The notes under the pieces are model-generated. The model was not told where the DNA came from, did no database searches, and saw only the letters and a list, made by a program, of their open reading frames with translations. Both the position numbers and the translations under genes were made by a program. A stretch of 64,000 bases of DNA, taken from NCBI GenBank assembly GCA_963576735.1, contig OY755183.1:14961213-15025212 (forward strand), given 5' to 3'. Numbering within the stretch: the stretch's first letter is position 1; every line of letters begins with the position of its first letter. Shown here piece after piece: positions 51,926 through 62,460 of the stretch. The stretch comes from Bedellia somnulentella (lineage: Eukaryota > Arthropoda > Insecta > Lepidoptera > Bedelliidae).

Positions 51926-52216
51926 AAAACTTACATACGTTTAGTTACGTTTATAAACATACATAAAAGTGCAGCTTATAAAAGCCTGCTAAAATTACCG
52001 CACAGTTTTCGTTCCTGTTCCAATATTTTCATACGACTTGAAATAACAAAGGGATGAATAAGAGCAATTCCCGAAGAGTGTTTTTTTTTGTGCCAGTTCG
52101 TATGGCAGGACATGAGATCATTTTTATGGATTAAAATTACATGTAGTACCTTCTATCTGCTTTGCTCAGGATTTCTATTAATTATAATTCAAGTTAAATG
52201 ATTTTCATGCTCCAAC

Positions 52217-52300
52217 TCAAACGTATGTCCGCATAGAGGTTGGTAGAGGTACTAAAATGTTTGAATATATCGTGACGTTGTCATCTGGTCTTTCAAACCA
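52217..52300 (-). repeat. SINE-B 3' fragment, old
   Basis: CAAACGTATGTCCGCATAGA, GGTTGGTAGAGGTACTAAAA, CGTGACGTTGTCATCTGG follow the antisense SINE-B end. Confidence 0.5.
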
Positions 52301-52314
52301 GAGTGTAAAAGGCG

Positions 52315-52800
52315 ACAAAATGCACACAAATGTAGGCTTTGAAGGTGCTGGAGCACGCAGTGTGGGTAGGCCTTCCGCAAGATGGACCGAAACCTTGGTC
52401 AAAATCCCTGGAAGCCAATGGATTTGGACAATACAGGACCGATATTTGGAATTGTTAGTATTGACGAATTCGAACACCTTTGAACCACTGAACTTGAAAA
52501 ATGGTTTTTTCATTGTAAAAAAATGTAGTTTAGGAAACAGGTATATCCGTAGAAAAACTGGGGTAGTTGATATAGCCCAAAGAGTCGTCAGACTAAAGTG
52601 GTAATCGCCTGGTAACATTGCGCAAAGAATCGAAAGCCGTTATTACTTACAGGATCTAGAGTGGCAGCAACGTATCCAATGTAACTTCCCACTAAAATCT
52701 TATCAGCCATTTAAACTTTCGCCGAGAACATACATGGATCAGTATCAAACGCGGATTCATGCATATAGACAAGATGGGCTTGCCCAGAACCCTGATAGAC
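52315..52800 (+). mobile_element. rearranged RTE-like LINE C-terminus
   Basis: One frame reads GRPSARWTETLVKIPGSQW then QDRY (about 52350-52450), the last part of another RTE-type ORF. After about 100 bp it reads IRRKTGVVDIAQRVVRLKW (52546-52602) and, past a stop, GNIAQRIESRYYLQDLEWQ. In intact elements the RRxTxVxDVAxRxxRLKW...GHIARR block precedes GRPxxRWTDD, so the order here is reversed. Two truncated fragments have probably been joined. Confidence 0.5.
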
Positions 52801-53460
52801 CTACGATCTAACACTTTTATGGTTTACTGATAGCCTAATCGTACTTACACTATGGCCAAGAGATTTTTATGTGCCTATGCCTACAACCTTTTTTGAGGGC
52901 TGGATACGCCCTGATATATTTTACTAAAATACGCTGAAGAACATAAACCTCTTACTGAAACAGTAGGGCAACGAAGCAGTCAGTTAAAACTGATAAAGCT
53001 CTAACTGCCTTTTTAAAATACGTCACACTCACACCATATTACATGCATTGCATTTCTAGACATTAATGGATTGTAGCGACAAATGTAAAAAGATGTCTTT
53101 TCACCAATCAGTATGGATTCTCAAAGCAGGGTATGGGAATCCCTACCATCGATTCGTAGAGGGTTAAATATCAATTTTCTTATTCACTGTAGTCGTATTA
53201 TTTTCGTATTCGTAACACAATATTTTATGGGTTTTTTGACTCACTGTAATAATTATTTGTGCGTCCGAATTATTCAATTTCTTGAGTTATTTATAAATTA
53301 ATTAAGAATGTATCCTAATTAACTAGTAATATTTCTTTTGTGATGTGGAATAAATATTTATTATATTTTATTATTGGATCCAGTATTGGTTTAGAATATT
53401 ACAAATAATTTTGAGCTTTACCATATATCCAGTCGGTTAGAAAATTTGTTATTTTAAAAG
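52801..53460. other. no recognised feature
   Basis: AT-rich; ATGTGGAATAAATATTTATT near 53345 could be a retroelement tail. Nothing else seen. Confidence 0.35.
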
Positions 53461-53473
53461 GAATAATAAATAG

Positions 53474-53734
53474 TAATAATTTGCTGTGTAGTGTCGGCTT
53501 AGAATAGCACTACCCCATTTCATCCGGTGGGTGTACGTAAGAGGCGACTAACGGTATTGGGGCTTTTAAGGGATTTTTGGGCGATGTGGTTGGAGACCCA
53601 TCACCAACAACCTTTATTTTGCCATCTTTTCCCCACTCAACTTTCCAAAAGTGGCTGAGGAGTTTCTGATTCCTTAGCTCTGGCTACCCCATCTACGGAT
53701 TTATAGCCGTGAGTATATGTATGTATGTATGTAT
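53474..53734 (+). mobile_element. SINE-A, young, with TSD
   Basis: Near-consensus copy with four TATG units. Perfect 13-bp TSD GAATAATAAATAG (53461-53473 and 53735-53747). Nine extra bases (TAATAATTT) lie before the usual head. Confidence 0.93.
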
Positions 53735-53814
53735 GAATAATAAATAGGCGGAAGCGTTGGAAATTGTATGTGTATATTATCTGTTGTGTACGTTCCTTCA
53801 TCGTTTAAAATAAA

Positions 53815-53965
53815 TTTAAAGACTTGGGTATCTGGGGCATCTTAATTGCTAGGCCATGCGAATGGACACCCATCCACAACCAAGCTCTTTTCGTATCTTA
53901 TATTACAAAAGTAACTGTTGAATTCCTGAACCTCTGGCTACTCCTTTTTGGGATATATAACTCTC
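53815..53965 (+). repeat. SINE-A, old
   Basis: GGGCATCTTAATTGCTAGGC, GGACACCCATCCACAACCAA, CCTCTGGCTACTCCTTTTTG; head and tail decayed. Confidence 0.55.
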
Positions 53966-54618
53966 TGTTTAGGTAGTTTAAAAATATTAAGCCCTTTCAT
54001 AGCTATTGTTAACTGATAAAAACGCCGGTATAATAGTGGGTACTCAAACACCAATTAATTTTGTATATAGTAACTTTTAGTTATAAGTTTTTGGCCAGAG
54101 CTGAAAATCGAAGCTATCTGCTTGCTGCGGATAGAACAAGCTCTGGACAATTTTGTCTTACATAATTTTTCATTGTTTATTTCATGTCATGTGTTTGAAG
54201 AAAGACAAATAATACTGCCACCTTCTTAACCTTTTGGCAGTATACAGCTAGATAAAAGTAGATAGCTATTTGTAACGTTCAATAAACAAAGCTTTTTTTT
54301 CTGTAGCCTCTATTTTTTAATTGATTAACAAATAAGCAGAAATCATAAAATTTTTATTATAGAAGTAAAACCATGTCACATTTCTAACAAAAAGCATCAT
54401 GGTAAGAGATTCATACTGCGGGTTGCTATTTTTCCATTTTCAAATATTTTTCCTACTAAAACGTGATATTTTCCCAACGTATTTTTTCAGTAGCAAAACA
54501 AACGGAGAGACCGGCAAATGTGTATATTTTTTCAAAGAAGAAATTCATCAATTTTCTGTATTAACATAACATTGCGGGCTTTTATATTTATCTATGGAAC
54601 AATTTTATACATGTAAGG
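53966..54618. other. no recognised feature
   Basis: AT-rich spacer; nothing recognised. Confidence 0.4.
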
Positions 54619-54843
54619 CTGTGAAGTTTCGGCTTAGAATAGCACTACTGATCGTAAGAGACGACTAAGGGTGTATGTGGTTTTAAGTGATTTTTGGGCG
54701 ATGTGGTTGGAGGCCTATCACATAAAAACATTTATTTTACAATATTTTTTTTATTTAACTTCTAAAAGTGGCTGAAAAATTGTCTGATTATGTAGCTCTG
54801 GCTACCCCTTTTAGGTATTTATAGCCGTGAGTATATGTATGTT
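54619..54843 (+). mobile_element. SINE-A, shortened head
   Basis: GGCTGTGAAGTTTCGGCTTA, then a gap of about 20 bp, GGGCGATGTGGTTGGAGGCC and TTTATAGCCGTGAGTATATG. Confidence 0.8.
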
Positions 54844-54892
54844 GTGAGTAGAGAACGGCTTATTAACTTAGCATGACCATATATATGTTGTC

Positions 54893-54965
54893 ATATAAGT
54901 TTCCATCCCATAACGGTTGGCAGATACTATCGAGCCACTTTGGTAAAACTCTGCAGTTTCATTTA
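54893..54965 (-). repeat. LINE-R 3' remnant
   Basis: TTCCATCCCATAACGGTTGG, CAGATACTATCGAGCCACTT: decayed antisense LINE-R end, directly abutting a SINE-B 3' end. Confidence 0.5.
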
Positions 54966-54967
54966 CT

Positions 54968-55305
54968 TGCGTTCACGCCCAAAGGGGTTGGCAGAGGTAC
55001 TAATACTTCTGATCATCACGTCACATTGTCACCTGGCGTTCAGAGTGCTCACGTTTTGCTTAGACAGTGTACTCACGTGATAGGGAGCAGGCCTATCGCC
55101 GTTTGGTAAGAATACACTGTCACATGATTAAGTATAACTTAGCCATGTGGGTTTCCTCACGATGTTTTTCCTCACCGTTAACAACCACGACAAATTAACC
55201 ACACATATGACTTTAGATAGGACAAATTGGTTTAGGCTTGACCCGGGATCTGAACCCTCATCATCTGCACAGTAAGCGGTGTTCTACCCACTGAGTTTTC
55301 GCGGT
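54968..55305 (-). mobile_element. SINE-B, full length
   Basis: From GCGTTCACGCCCAAAGGGGT to the tRNA-like head (GGGATCTGAACCCTCATC, TTCTACCCACTGAGTTTTCG); moderately diverged. Confidence 0.82.
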
Positions 55306-55374
55306 TTTAAATAGATTTTTGCATCATCCATTGCATACATTATCTTTCGAACGTTGTGTGTATATTGTCCGTCT

Positions 55375-55560
55375 TCTAAAATAAGTAATTTTGATGCAAC
55401 TGTCACGTGACTAAAAACGACCGTGATTGGCTATTTCTATAATGACGTAGATTGCACATAAACAGACTGTGTATCGCTTCGCTCATTGGTGTTTAATGCG
55501 GAATTGCCGTCATTTGTGCTACAGCCGCCATATTACTTAAAGTCGCGTTTTCGCGGCACA
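55375..55560 (+). promoter_or_regulatory. promoter-like block
   Basis: Within about 190 bp lie an E-box palindrome TCACGTGA (55402-55409), two inverted CCAAT boxes (GATTGGCTATT and CTCATTGGTG), a CRE half site (ATGACGTAG) and a YY1-like ACAGCCGCCATATTAC (about 55521-55536). An ATG with a short open exon follows. This site set resembles TATA-less housekeeping promoters. No repeat family overlaps it. Confidence 0.5.
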
Positions 55561-55607
55561 TTTGAATATTGCATTTTCTTTTTCGATTTTTTAATAAAAT
55601 AGCTAAA

Positions 55608-55658
55608 ATGAAGACAGAAAAATATTTTTTTAGGGCTCCTTATAAACAAATTAACACC
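55608..55658 (+). CDS. possible first coding exon (17 codons)
   Basis: ATG in good context (CTAAAATGAAG) opens MKTEKYFFRAPYKQINT, then ACC|GTAAGATAG, a good splice-donor match. Without splicing the frame stops two codons later. It lies about 75 bp past the YY1-like site of the promoter-like block. I do not recognise the peptide, and no second exon was found in the following 8 kb. Confidence 0.35.
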
Positions 55659-55931
55659 GTAAGATAGTTTTCAAAACTTAGTCAAATAGCCTATTGATTA
55701 AAAGTGAATTAATCAATATAACACATAAAATATTTTTGATCGATATTTTAATATAGTTTCCATAGGATGTTCTAAGTTTAGCTAGTGACGTTACAACTTA
55801 AGACAGAAGATGTCTTAAGCAGGACTCAATAAATTAATATCAGACTTGGTATTACATATATTTTACAACCTTTAGGGTGTTGTGTGTGAGACTCGTTTTT
55901 TTACCAGTAATGTTTCTATGGGATATAAATA

Positions 55932-56155
55932 TAATTTAAATCTTTTTGTTCATGAAAACCTCATGTGGGGATTATTACTAATAAATAAAGAATAAATAAA
56001 TTGTGGGGATTATTACTAATAAATAAAGAATAAATAAAGGAAAGAAAAATTTCGCACTGGCAGCCAATTGACACGGCAGCTCAGTTGGCAGAGCGTCGGG
56101 GCGTTTACCCGAGGTCGCGGGTTCGATCCCCGCCTGTGTATTCTTTATTTATTAA
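55932..56155 (+). mobile_element. SINE-C with best-kept tRNA-like head
   Basis: Antisense arm (TTTGTTCATGAAAACCTC, GGGGATTATTACTAATAAAT), of which 38 bp are tandemly repeated (55964-56001, 56002-56039). Then a tRNA-like unit at 56070-56139 with stems GACACGG/CTGTGT, GCTC/GAGC, TCGGG/CCCGA (7-nt loop GCGTTTA) and GCGGG/CCCGC. C replaces the invariant U33, so a functional tRNA is unlikely. The sense body is reduced to TTCTTTATTTATT. Confidence 0.75.
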
Positions 56156-56179
56156 TATAAATATAATGCAAATGCATCT

Positions 56180-56232
56180 AACAACACCCGTGTGTATATA
56201 AGGGTAGTGACATTCTAAGCCGGCTCTATACG
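56180..56232 (-). repeat. SINE-A2 head fragment
   Basis: CACCCGTGTGTATATAAGGG and AGTGACATTCTAAGCCGG only. Confidence 0.65.
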
Positions 56233-57904
56233 TATGTAGTTTATTCTGACTAGTTAAGTTTGATTACTTTTGGGTCAATAATTGACATAATTCACGACGC
56301 AACTAACATACAGTTTTTTTTATATATGGGATACGTATCAAGACAAAAACACCTGTTTGAATCCTCAACGATCGTTCATTTCCGCTCACCTTCGGTTTTC
56401 TTCGGAAACTACCCCTGCACAATATTATCAATCAATGTTCAACTTTGGTACTCAGTAATAAAGATTAAATTGCTTAGACTGAATGAAAGGAATAATTTTA
56501 TCCCTTTTTTGTTATTTTAATTCATTAATTTGTCAGGTGAGTGAAGATGGACTCTATGGTGATATTTGGGTCGTATGATGCTAAAACAGCTTGCAAATGA
56601 CTGTTGTGAAGGAAAAGAAGGCTAATTTGTATTATAAATTTTCTTAGAACAACCTTGTTGAAAAGAACCGAAAGATGAAATTAAATATTTTGGAAAATTA
56701 TGTCCAATCCAGATGCATGCTTATCACAAGACAAATGCATAAATCATGTTTTGATAATAATGATGACGTATTACCTATTTGTTTCAATACACCAAATAGT
56801 GTAACCAAATAATAAAAGTGGCTCTAGTAACGGCGAACTCAACTTATAATTTTTCTAAGATTCAAAATGTAGTTACATACTTCAATAAAAAATATGTTTA
56901 CCACAATGGTGAATTTCTCTCGTTTCTTTTCCACTAATTGCACTTATTTGATTATAGAATTTACAGATAAATAAAATATTAGTTATTCTATTTTAAGAAT
57001 GTGTCTACAAAAATACGATTGTCTTTTAAATAGGTCTCAATACTTCATGCCTCGGAAATTACTGGCCGGACACATAGTAAATTTAAAAACTCATCATTCC
57101 ATTTTTGAAATAACCCTTTGAAGATGCATCCTTTTCTTACAATCCTTTTTTTTCTTTTTCGATGGCCATTAGCTTTTTTTGTTAGACTGGCGATCGAACC
57201 TTTTTTGTGGGTAGCCCAAATTAATATTTAGTTTTTGAAGTGATAGTATCTCGGACCGGTTCCAAAACTTGTTTTGGGATAGGGTTAATGAAAGTGATTC
57301 TTTTTTGTACCATTTTTGTAGATTATTGTGTGACTTTCCATTTTGAGGAGATTGGTAAATTTATTTTTATTGTTATGGCCAGTTCTGTAATTTTTATAGG
57401 ATGCTCAGTAGTTACGCTTTGGTTTATTCATGTTTTGATTTGCGATTATATGGTTAAGTTGTAATGACGGTTATGTATGAGCAAGAAGATAACGTTGTTT
57501 AGCATTTGATAATTAATTATTATGTAATAAAATGACTATAGGAAACAGTTTTGTAAATTTCTTTGAACATAGATTGAATAATTCGTTACTTTCTATCTGG
57601 TTTATCCCTTGATGTATTTTGGATCACTAATTCAATATCTTGACCTAACATTAAAAAATGACCTTATCTACATTTCTTGTTTATTTTTCCAACCCCACTG
57701 TGAAAGCTTAGTTTGCCACAAATATTGCAGTTATTTATAAGTTTGGACAGTTTCGTTATTTTCTTACTTGGATTCCGATCTTATCAAAATATTGTAATCA
57801 CCTTACATTTTAACTACTTCCAGTACTATAGACTACTTTGTATTTTACATAGCATAACATATTTTAAATCTTTATACTTTTTATATCGCTAAAGGTGTAT
57901 CTTT
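56233..57904. other. no recognised gene or repeat
   Basis: About 1.7 kb of AT-rich DNA. Plus-strand frames at 56260-56520 and 57240-57464 encode hydrophobic, low-complexity peptides without a recognisable domain and are not called. Confidence 0.4.
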
Positions 57905-58415
57905 TGGTAACCGCAATAAGTCATTGGGTGTGTGTTCGAATCCAGAGTCGGGCCTACACCAATGTTTCTTTTATAAAGTCATACTTACTCATACTTTATT
58001 TAAATTAAATTGCTGTGTAGTGTCGGCATAGAATAACAGTACCCCATTTCTTCCGGTGGGTGTACGTAAGAGGCGACTAACGGATTTGGTGCTTTTAAGG
58101 GATTTTTGGGCAATGTGGTTGGAGACCCATTACCGAAAACCTTTATTTTACCATCTTTTCCCTAGGTATGTATGTTCTAATTAATTTATTATTGCTGCTA
58201 ACGGTGAGGGAAAACATTGTTAGGAAAACTATATGGTTATGTTTGCTTAGTCTTATGACAGGGTGTTCGTAAGTATGCCTCTTATCTCGTTAGTGCGTGT
58301 CCAAGCAAATCGTAATCTCAACATCAGGTGACATTTATATCATGTGATATTCAGAAATATTAGTACCACTTCAATCCCTGCCGGGATGTATGGTGTAAAC
58401 GTTTGAGGCAATCAT
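57905..58415 (+). mobile_element. SINE-B interrupted by SINE-A
   Basis: Shortened tRNA-like head (GTGTTCGAATCCAGAGTCGG, GCCTACACCAATG) up to about 58000. The body resumes at GCTAACGGTGAGGGAAAACA (58197) and runs to GCCGGGATGTATGGTGTAAA. The SINE-A at 58012 accounts for the gap. Confidence 0.75.
58012..58172 (+). mobile_element. SINE-A nested in SINE-B, 3' deleted
   Basis: Head GCTGTGTAGTGTCGGCATAG through CCATCTTTTCCC, then directly AGGTATGTATG; the segment from CCACTCAAC to GCCGTGAG is absent. Confidence 0.82.
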
Positions 58416-58441
58416 ATCTGTAAAATATCTAATACTATATA

Positions 58442-58650
58442 GCTGTGTAGTGTCGGCTTAGAATAGCACTACCCCATTTCTTCCGGTGGGTGTACGTAAG
58501 AGGCGACTAACGGTATTGGGGCTAACCCATCACCAAGAACCTTAATTTCACAATCTTATCCCCACGCAACTTCAAAAAGTGGCTGAGGAATTTCTAATTC
58601 CCTAACTCTGGCTACCCCTTTAAGGGATTTTTATACCCGTGAGTATGTTA
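58442..58650 (+). mobile_element. SINE-A with internal deletion
   Basis: Consensus-like head, deletion between ATTGGGGCT and AACCCATCACC, end TTTTATACCCGTGAGTATG. Confidence 0.85.
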
Positions 58651-58938
58651 CAATACAATTAAATTACAATGTATGTATGTAAAATTCCATATGCCACATC
58701 ATACATTTTTATTCACGGATTAGAATAGACCACACATTGCTGTTCTTGGTTTACCAAGGTTTACCTTCAAAATCTGAGTCTTATTAGTCCTCACTTACCA
58801 ACACTTTGAAACTACCAGTTTACTTAGATAAATCTCTTTTGTTGTTTTCTCTTATTTATTTCTTAGGATACATTGTATAAAAACTATGTACCTACTAATG
58901 CGCCAGATACTTAACCCTGGTTGGTTCGAAAACTAAAA

Positions 58939-59091
58939 ATGGCGCATTTGAAAGCTTTTTTTAAGAGTTTTTGTCATGCCGCCATTGTTACGAGTCTCAG
59001 TATTCGAAAAAAATCTCATTTGCAAAAGCCCGATTCGTTATCCACAAATCTGGCCAAAAAGCCAGACGCAACACATAAATCCTTATTTTAA
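58939..59091 (+). CDS. possible small protein (50 aa), unsupported
   Basis: ATG (CTAAAAATGGCG) opens a 50-codon frame that starts MAHLKAFFKSFCHAAIVTSL and continues with a Lys/Ser-rich stretch. The N-terminal 26 residues are basic and hydrophobic with no acidic residue, as in mitochondrial presequences. The region is repeat-free and less AT-rich than its flanks. No homologue is recognised; it could be chance or a first exon. Confidence 0.25.
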   Translation: MAHLKAFFKSFCHAAIVTSLSIRKKSHLQKPDSLSTNLAKKPDATHKSLF

Positions 59092-59375
59092 ATATACGTC
59101 GTTTTACCATTGGGCAGTGTTTGACGTATGTCACTCTATTAGCACCGCAAAATTGAACCTTATTGCATTCACAATACAAACTAAAATTGACTACTAATTT
59201 TAATGATGAGCCCAAAACTATAACAGGGTAGGTGAACATTTTGCTAAACTACATTAAGTTCGATACAAATGGAATAAGGCCGATTATTGCATGCGAGGAG
59301 TCGAAACAGTTTTTTATAGCCATAAATAAAGAAACATCGAAGTTGCTCGTGTCAACAGTGGTGCATTCTTGTGCA

Positions 59376-59440
59376 GTGTGTTGGACACACGCACACACAC
59401 ACGCGTCGCGATGAAACGTGTGTGTGTTGGTGGACACAAA
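59376..59440. repeat. CA/GT inverted microsatellite
   Basis: ACACACGCACACACACACGC and, 20 bp on, CGTGTGTGTGTTGGTGGACA form a short inverted repeat around CGTCGCGATGAAA. Confidence 0.6.
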
Positions 59441-59799
59441 TACTTATTGATAAATGTTGTTTTAAGAACAAAGGTGATGCTGAGTACTCAACAGTTTTTT
59501 GCATGGTAACGATTAACGTGGAGAAGTTTAAATAATATGTTTCCGTTCTAATTCAGTATTGTTATATATTTCTTGTCAAGTTGTATTGTGAGGGGGGTGC
59601 AAATCGGTTATTTTATAGTACCTATAACAAATTTCAAACCAAACATTTATTGCATGCACATAACAGAATTAGCAGTAACAGTAAAGGGTAGAACTGAATA
59701 AAAGTATATTTGAAATTCACGGCTATTTGAGTTAAATAAATGTAAATAATAAATTTATGGTAAAAAATTTTAAATGTAAATATTTGCATGCTACCATAT
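59441..59799. other. no recognised feature
   Basis: AT-rich spacer; nothing recognised. Confidence 0.4.
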
Positions 59800-59892
59800 A
59801 TAGTTAAATGTGATGGACCGATTATAATAATGCAACATCTTCATTGTACCACATTTATGCAAATAAAAATGATTTTGATTTTTGATTTTGCT
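59800..59892 (+). repeat. LINE 3' end with TGATTTT repeats
   Basis: ATTTATGCAAATAAAAATGA followed by TTTTGATTTTTGATTTTG: poly(A) signal and tandem tail typical of a non-LTR 3' end. Confidence 0.45.
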
Positions 59893-60352
59893 TGTGTTAT
59901 TTGAGATACATATTCTTAACGATAAAAGATGATTTTTATTAATATGCTGACTAATTAATTATGATGACATCGTAACTTAGGTATCAGAAATTATTGAACT
60001 ATATAAATAGGTTTGGAATATAAGAACAGTTTTGTTTAAGATCTTATTTGAATAAACAAGCTCACCTTATAACATTAAAAACAAAATTAAGAAATTTTTA
60101 ACCTTATGTCGTTTTATACATTGCAAACAAGTTTATCCTAATCACAAATTATCTCTATATACGATATTTGATGTGTACATTCACCAGATTTTTGTATTCT
60201 CCACCAATAAAACAGCAACGAATTTAAAATCTTAATGTCGTAAAAGACTACTGCATGTCTGCTTTGTTCCGATTGCATCGACCTTGAATACCGTCGTCAG
60301 TTCCCGCGAAAATCTGGTCTGGACCTCACTTCAGTACATCCTCGAAATCTAT
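59893..60352. other. no recognised feature
   Basis: AT-rich spacer; nothing recognised. Confidence 0.4.
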
Positions 60353-60430
60353 ACAAATATATTCACGTCTGTAACCCTAAAAACGAGTAGATAGAGATAT
60401 AGAATATAATTCCTTGGCAAACTTGGTTCA
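60353..60430 (-). repeat. SINE-A 3' remnant
   Basis: AATATATTCACGTCTGTAAC, AACGAGTAGATAGAGATATA; old antisense end. Confidence 0.45.
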
Positions 60431-60494
60431 GTTTGATCGATGGACTTCTGGTTTACTTTCAATGTTCCAATGCTTTTTCTTTCAAAAACTATGA

Positions 60495-60680
60495 ACACGT
60501 ACTTTCCATATCTTACCACGGTTGTCGTAAGAGACGACCTAGAGGTTTGGGGCTTTTCAAGTGATTGTTCGGCGATGTGGTTGACAAACCCACCAACAAC
60601 CTTTCATTATCTAGCAATAATTGCTTTACTTAACTGCCCTAAGTATCTGAGGCTTTAAGGATTTGTAGATGTGAGTACCA
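60495..60680 (+). repeat. SINE-A, old
   Basis: CACGGTTGTCGTAAGAGACG, GGCGATGTGGTTGACAAACC, AGGATTTGTAGATGTGAGTA. The 72-codon frame here is SINE sequence. Confidence 0.65.
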
Positions 60681-60699
60681 AACTCCCAATAGGTACCTG

Positions 60700-60955
60700 G
60701 GTAGTGTCGGCATAGAATAGCACTATCCCATTTCTTCCGGTGGGTATACGTAAGAGGCGACTAACGGTATTGGGGCTTTTAAGGGATTTTTGGGCGATGC
60801 GGTTGGAGACCCATCACCAACAACCTTTATTTTACTATCTTTTCCCCTCTCAACTTTCCAAAAGTGGTTGAGGTATTTTTAATTCCTTAGCTCTGACTAG
60901 CCCTTCTAGGGATTTATAGCCGTGAGTATATGTATGCATGTATGTATGCATATTT
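60700..60955 (+). mobile_element. SINE-A, near full length
   Basis: GGGTAGTGTCGGCATAGAAT to GCCGTGAGTATATGTATGCA; the tail alternates TATG and CATG. First few head bases differ and no TSD was seen. Confidence 0.88.
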
Positions 60956-61317
60956 ATATATTTCTACTCTACAGCATTTTCTTTGAAATACATTTTGAGC
61001 TTACGTTCTGCGTATAGGGATTTGTAATTAGTTAACTGTTAGAACAGTTCTCTGCCGATGTTACCATTCTCATTGTCCCTATATTTTTTCTTTAACCAAT
61101 CTAATTCATAGATTCTCTCTGTTCGTCCAAACAAACTTAACATTTCATTCGATATATTATTTAAAATATGGCACGATAAAACTCTGCATCGTACACCATT
61201 CGAATCTATTTGTTACTCTATCATATAATCTATCTTCACATTTATTTCTTCTTATAAAATATATATTAACATAAACTACATGAATATTTCCAAAATAAAA
61301 TATTGTATGAAGAATAA
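60956..61317. other. no recognised feature
   Basis: AT-rich spacer; nothing recognised. Confidence 0.4.
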
Positions 61318-61443
61318 AATAACATGTATGAAAAGATTGATGGATGTAAACGTTGCAGACAGGTTTGCCAGGACCGTACAAAGTAGCGATCGATGGTCTC
61401 TTCCTACCCCGATGGGATCTAACGGGGTGAGTATATATGTATG
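61318..61443 (+). mobile_element. LINE-R 3' end
   Basis: TGTATGAAAAGATTGATGGA (MKRLMDV), AGGTTTGCCAGGACCGTACA (CQDRT), CTTCCTACCCCGATGGGATC, ACGGGGTGAGTATATATGTATG. The antisense 154-codon frame over this stretch is not a gene. Confidence 0.85.
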
Positions 61444-62049
61444 AAAACAAATGTTTTCTACTCCATTTGTTCCATACAAACAAATGCACAATCGACTTCA
61501 GATCGATTTGTTCTGTAATAATAGCTCTTACGTTCTCAGGTGCAATCAGTCTAAACTTTTTGCTCTTCAATTTAAAGCCCATTGTGTTGACAACTATACA
61601 CACTATTTTATCTATAATCACTTATGATAAAGATAGTTTGGCTTATATGTTTGTTTGTAATAAATAGTATAACAACTTAGACAAATTTTAAAATTATTTC
61701 ATCAATAGAAACCTATAACTTTCAGAAGTAAAGTAGGTAATCACTATTTTAAATAAGGGTTGAGCAGTGATATAAAAAACCTAGATAATAATAATAATTT
61801 TATATTTAGATAAGAATGATACAAAATTATCTAGAGTCAGCTGGTCCCAAACTAGGCTCATCGCCCTTATCTCAGGATACATATTTTCTTTCCTAACAAA
61901 ATATTAGTTAACAAATAGGAAAAAAGACACATAAGAATTATTAACAAACAAATTTAAATTATGACTTTCATGATCTAATTATACAAAAACATAAAAAAAT
62001 ATGACATTAATAATGAATAAGGATGGTTGAAAGATATCAATGCACATGT
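61444..62049. other. no recognised feature
   Basis: AT-rich spacer; nothing recognised. Confidence 0.4.
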
Positions 62050-62460
62050 GTAGATGGGTGAGTGGGGAAGTTGTTGACGGTAAAGAAAACATCAAGAGTA
62101 AAAATGTGAGTGAGTACTTAAGCCAGCTGCTAATTACCAAGATGCAGTGTCCAAGCAAAACTTTGGTACTCTGAGCATCAAGTGACAATACTGAGTATAT
62201 CTTCCCGTGGGTGTTCACAGGAGGTGACTTAGGGTACTGGGGGTTTTTAAGTGATTAGTGAGCGATGCGGGTGGAGACCCCTCACCATGATTTAGTTCAT
62301 AATATTTTCCCAAATCATCTTCCAAAAGTGGCTGAGCAATTTATAGTTCTGAAGCTCTGGCTATCCCTTTTTGGTATTTATAGACGTGAGTATATGTTTA
62401 TATCATACTTGAGGTATGAGTAATTCTGCAAACCCTTCGGGGATTAACGGCACGAACTTT
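62050..62460 (+). mobile_element. SINE-B interrupted by SINE-A
   Basis: The body (GTCCAAGCAAAACTTTGGTA, CTGAGCATCAAGTGACAATA) stops near 62190, and the 3' box (GCAAACCCTTCGGGGATTAA, CGGCACGAAC) follows at 62425 after the SINE-A insertion. Confidence 0.7.
62195..62400 (+). mobile_element. SINE-A nested in SINE-B
   Basis: CTTCCCGTGGGTGTTCACAG, GCGATGCGGGTGGAGACCCC, TTTATAGACGTGAGTATATG; 5' end shortened. Confidence 0.75.

Noticed and set aside
52217..52618. 133-codon minus-strand frame
   Set aside because: Antisense shadow of the rearranged LINE fragment and SINE-B end.
56070..56139. functional tRNA (best cloverleaf in the window)
   Set aside because: All four stems can form, but U33 is replaced by C, the acceptor end is damaged and it sits in a SINE-C dimer. 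tRNAscan-SE would settle it.
57240..57464. 74-codon hydrophobic frame as a membrane protein
   Set aside because: T-rich DNA yields hydrophobic codons by chance; no family recognised and no splice or promoter context.
61318..61450. ATGTATGAAAA repeat on both sides of the LINE-R end as a TSD
   Set aside because: The left copy is part of the normal LINE-R coding sequence and the right one overlaps the tail, so the match may be coincidental.
61157..61621. 154-codon minus-strand frame
   Set aside because: Covers an antisense LINE-R 3' end and AT-rich flank; no protein features.
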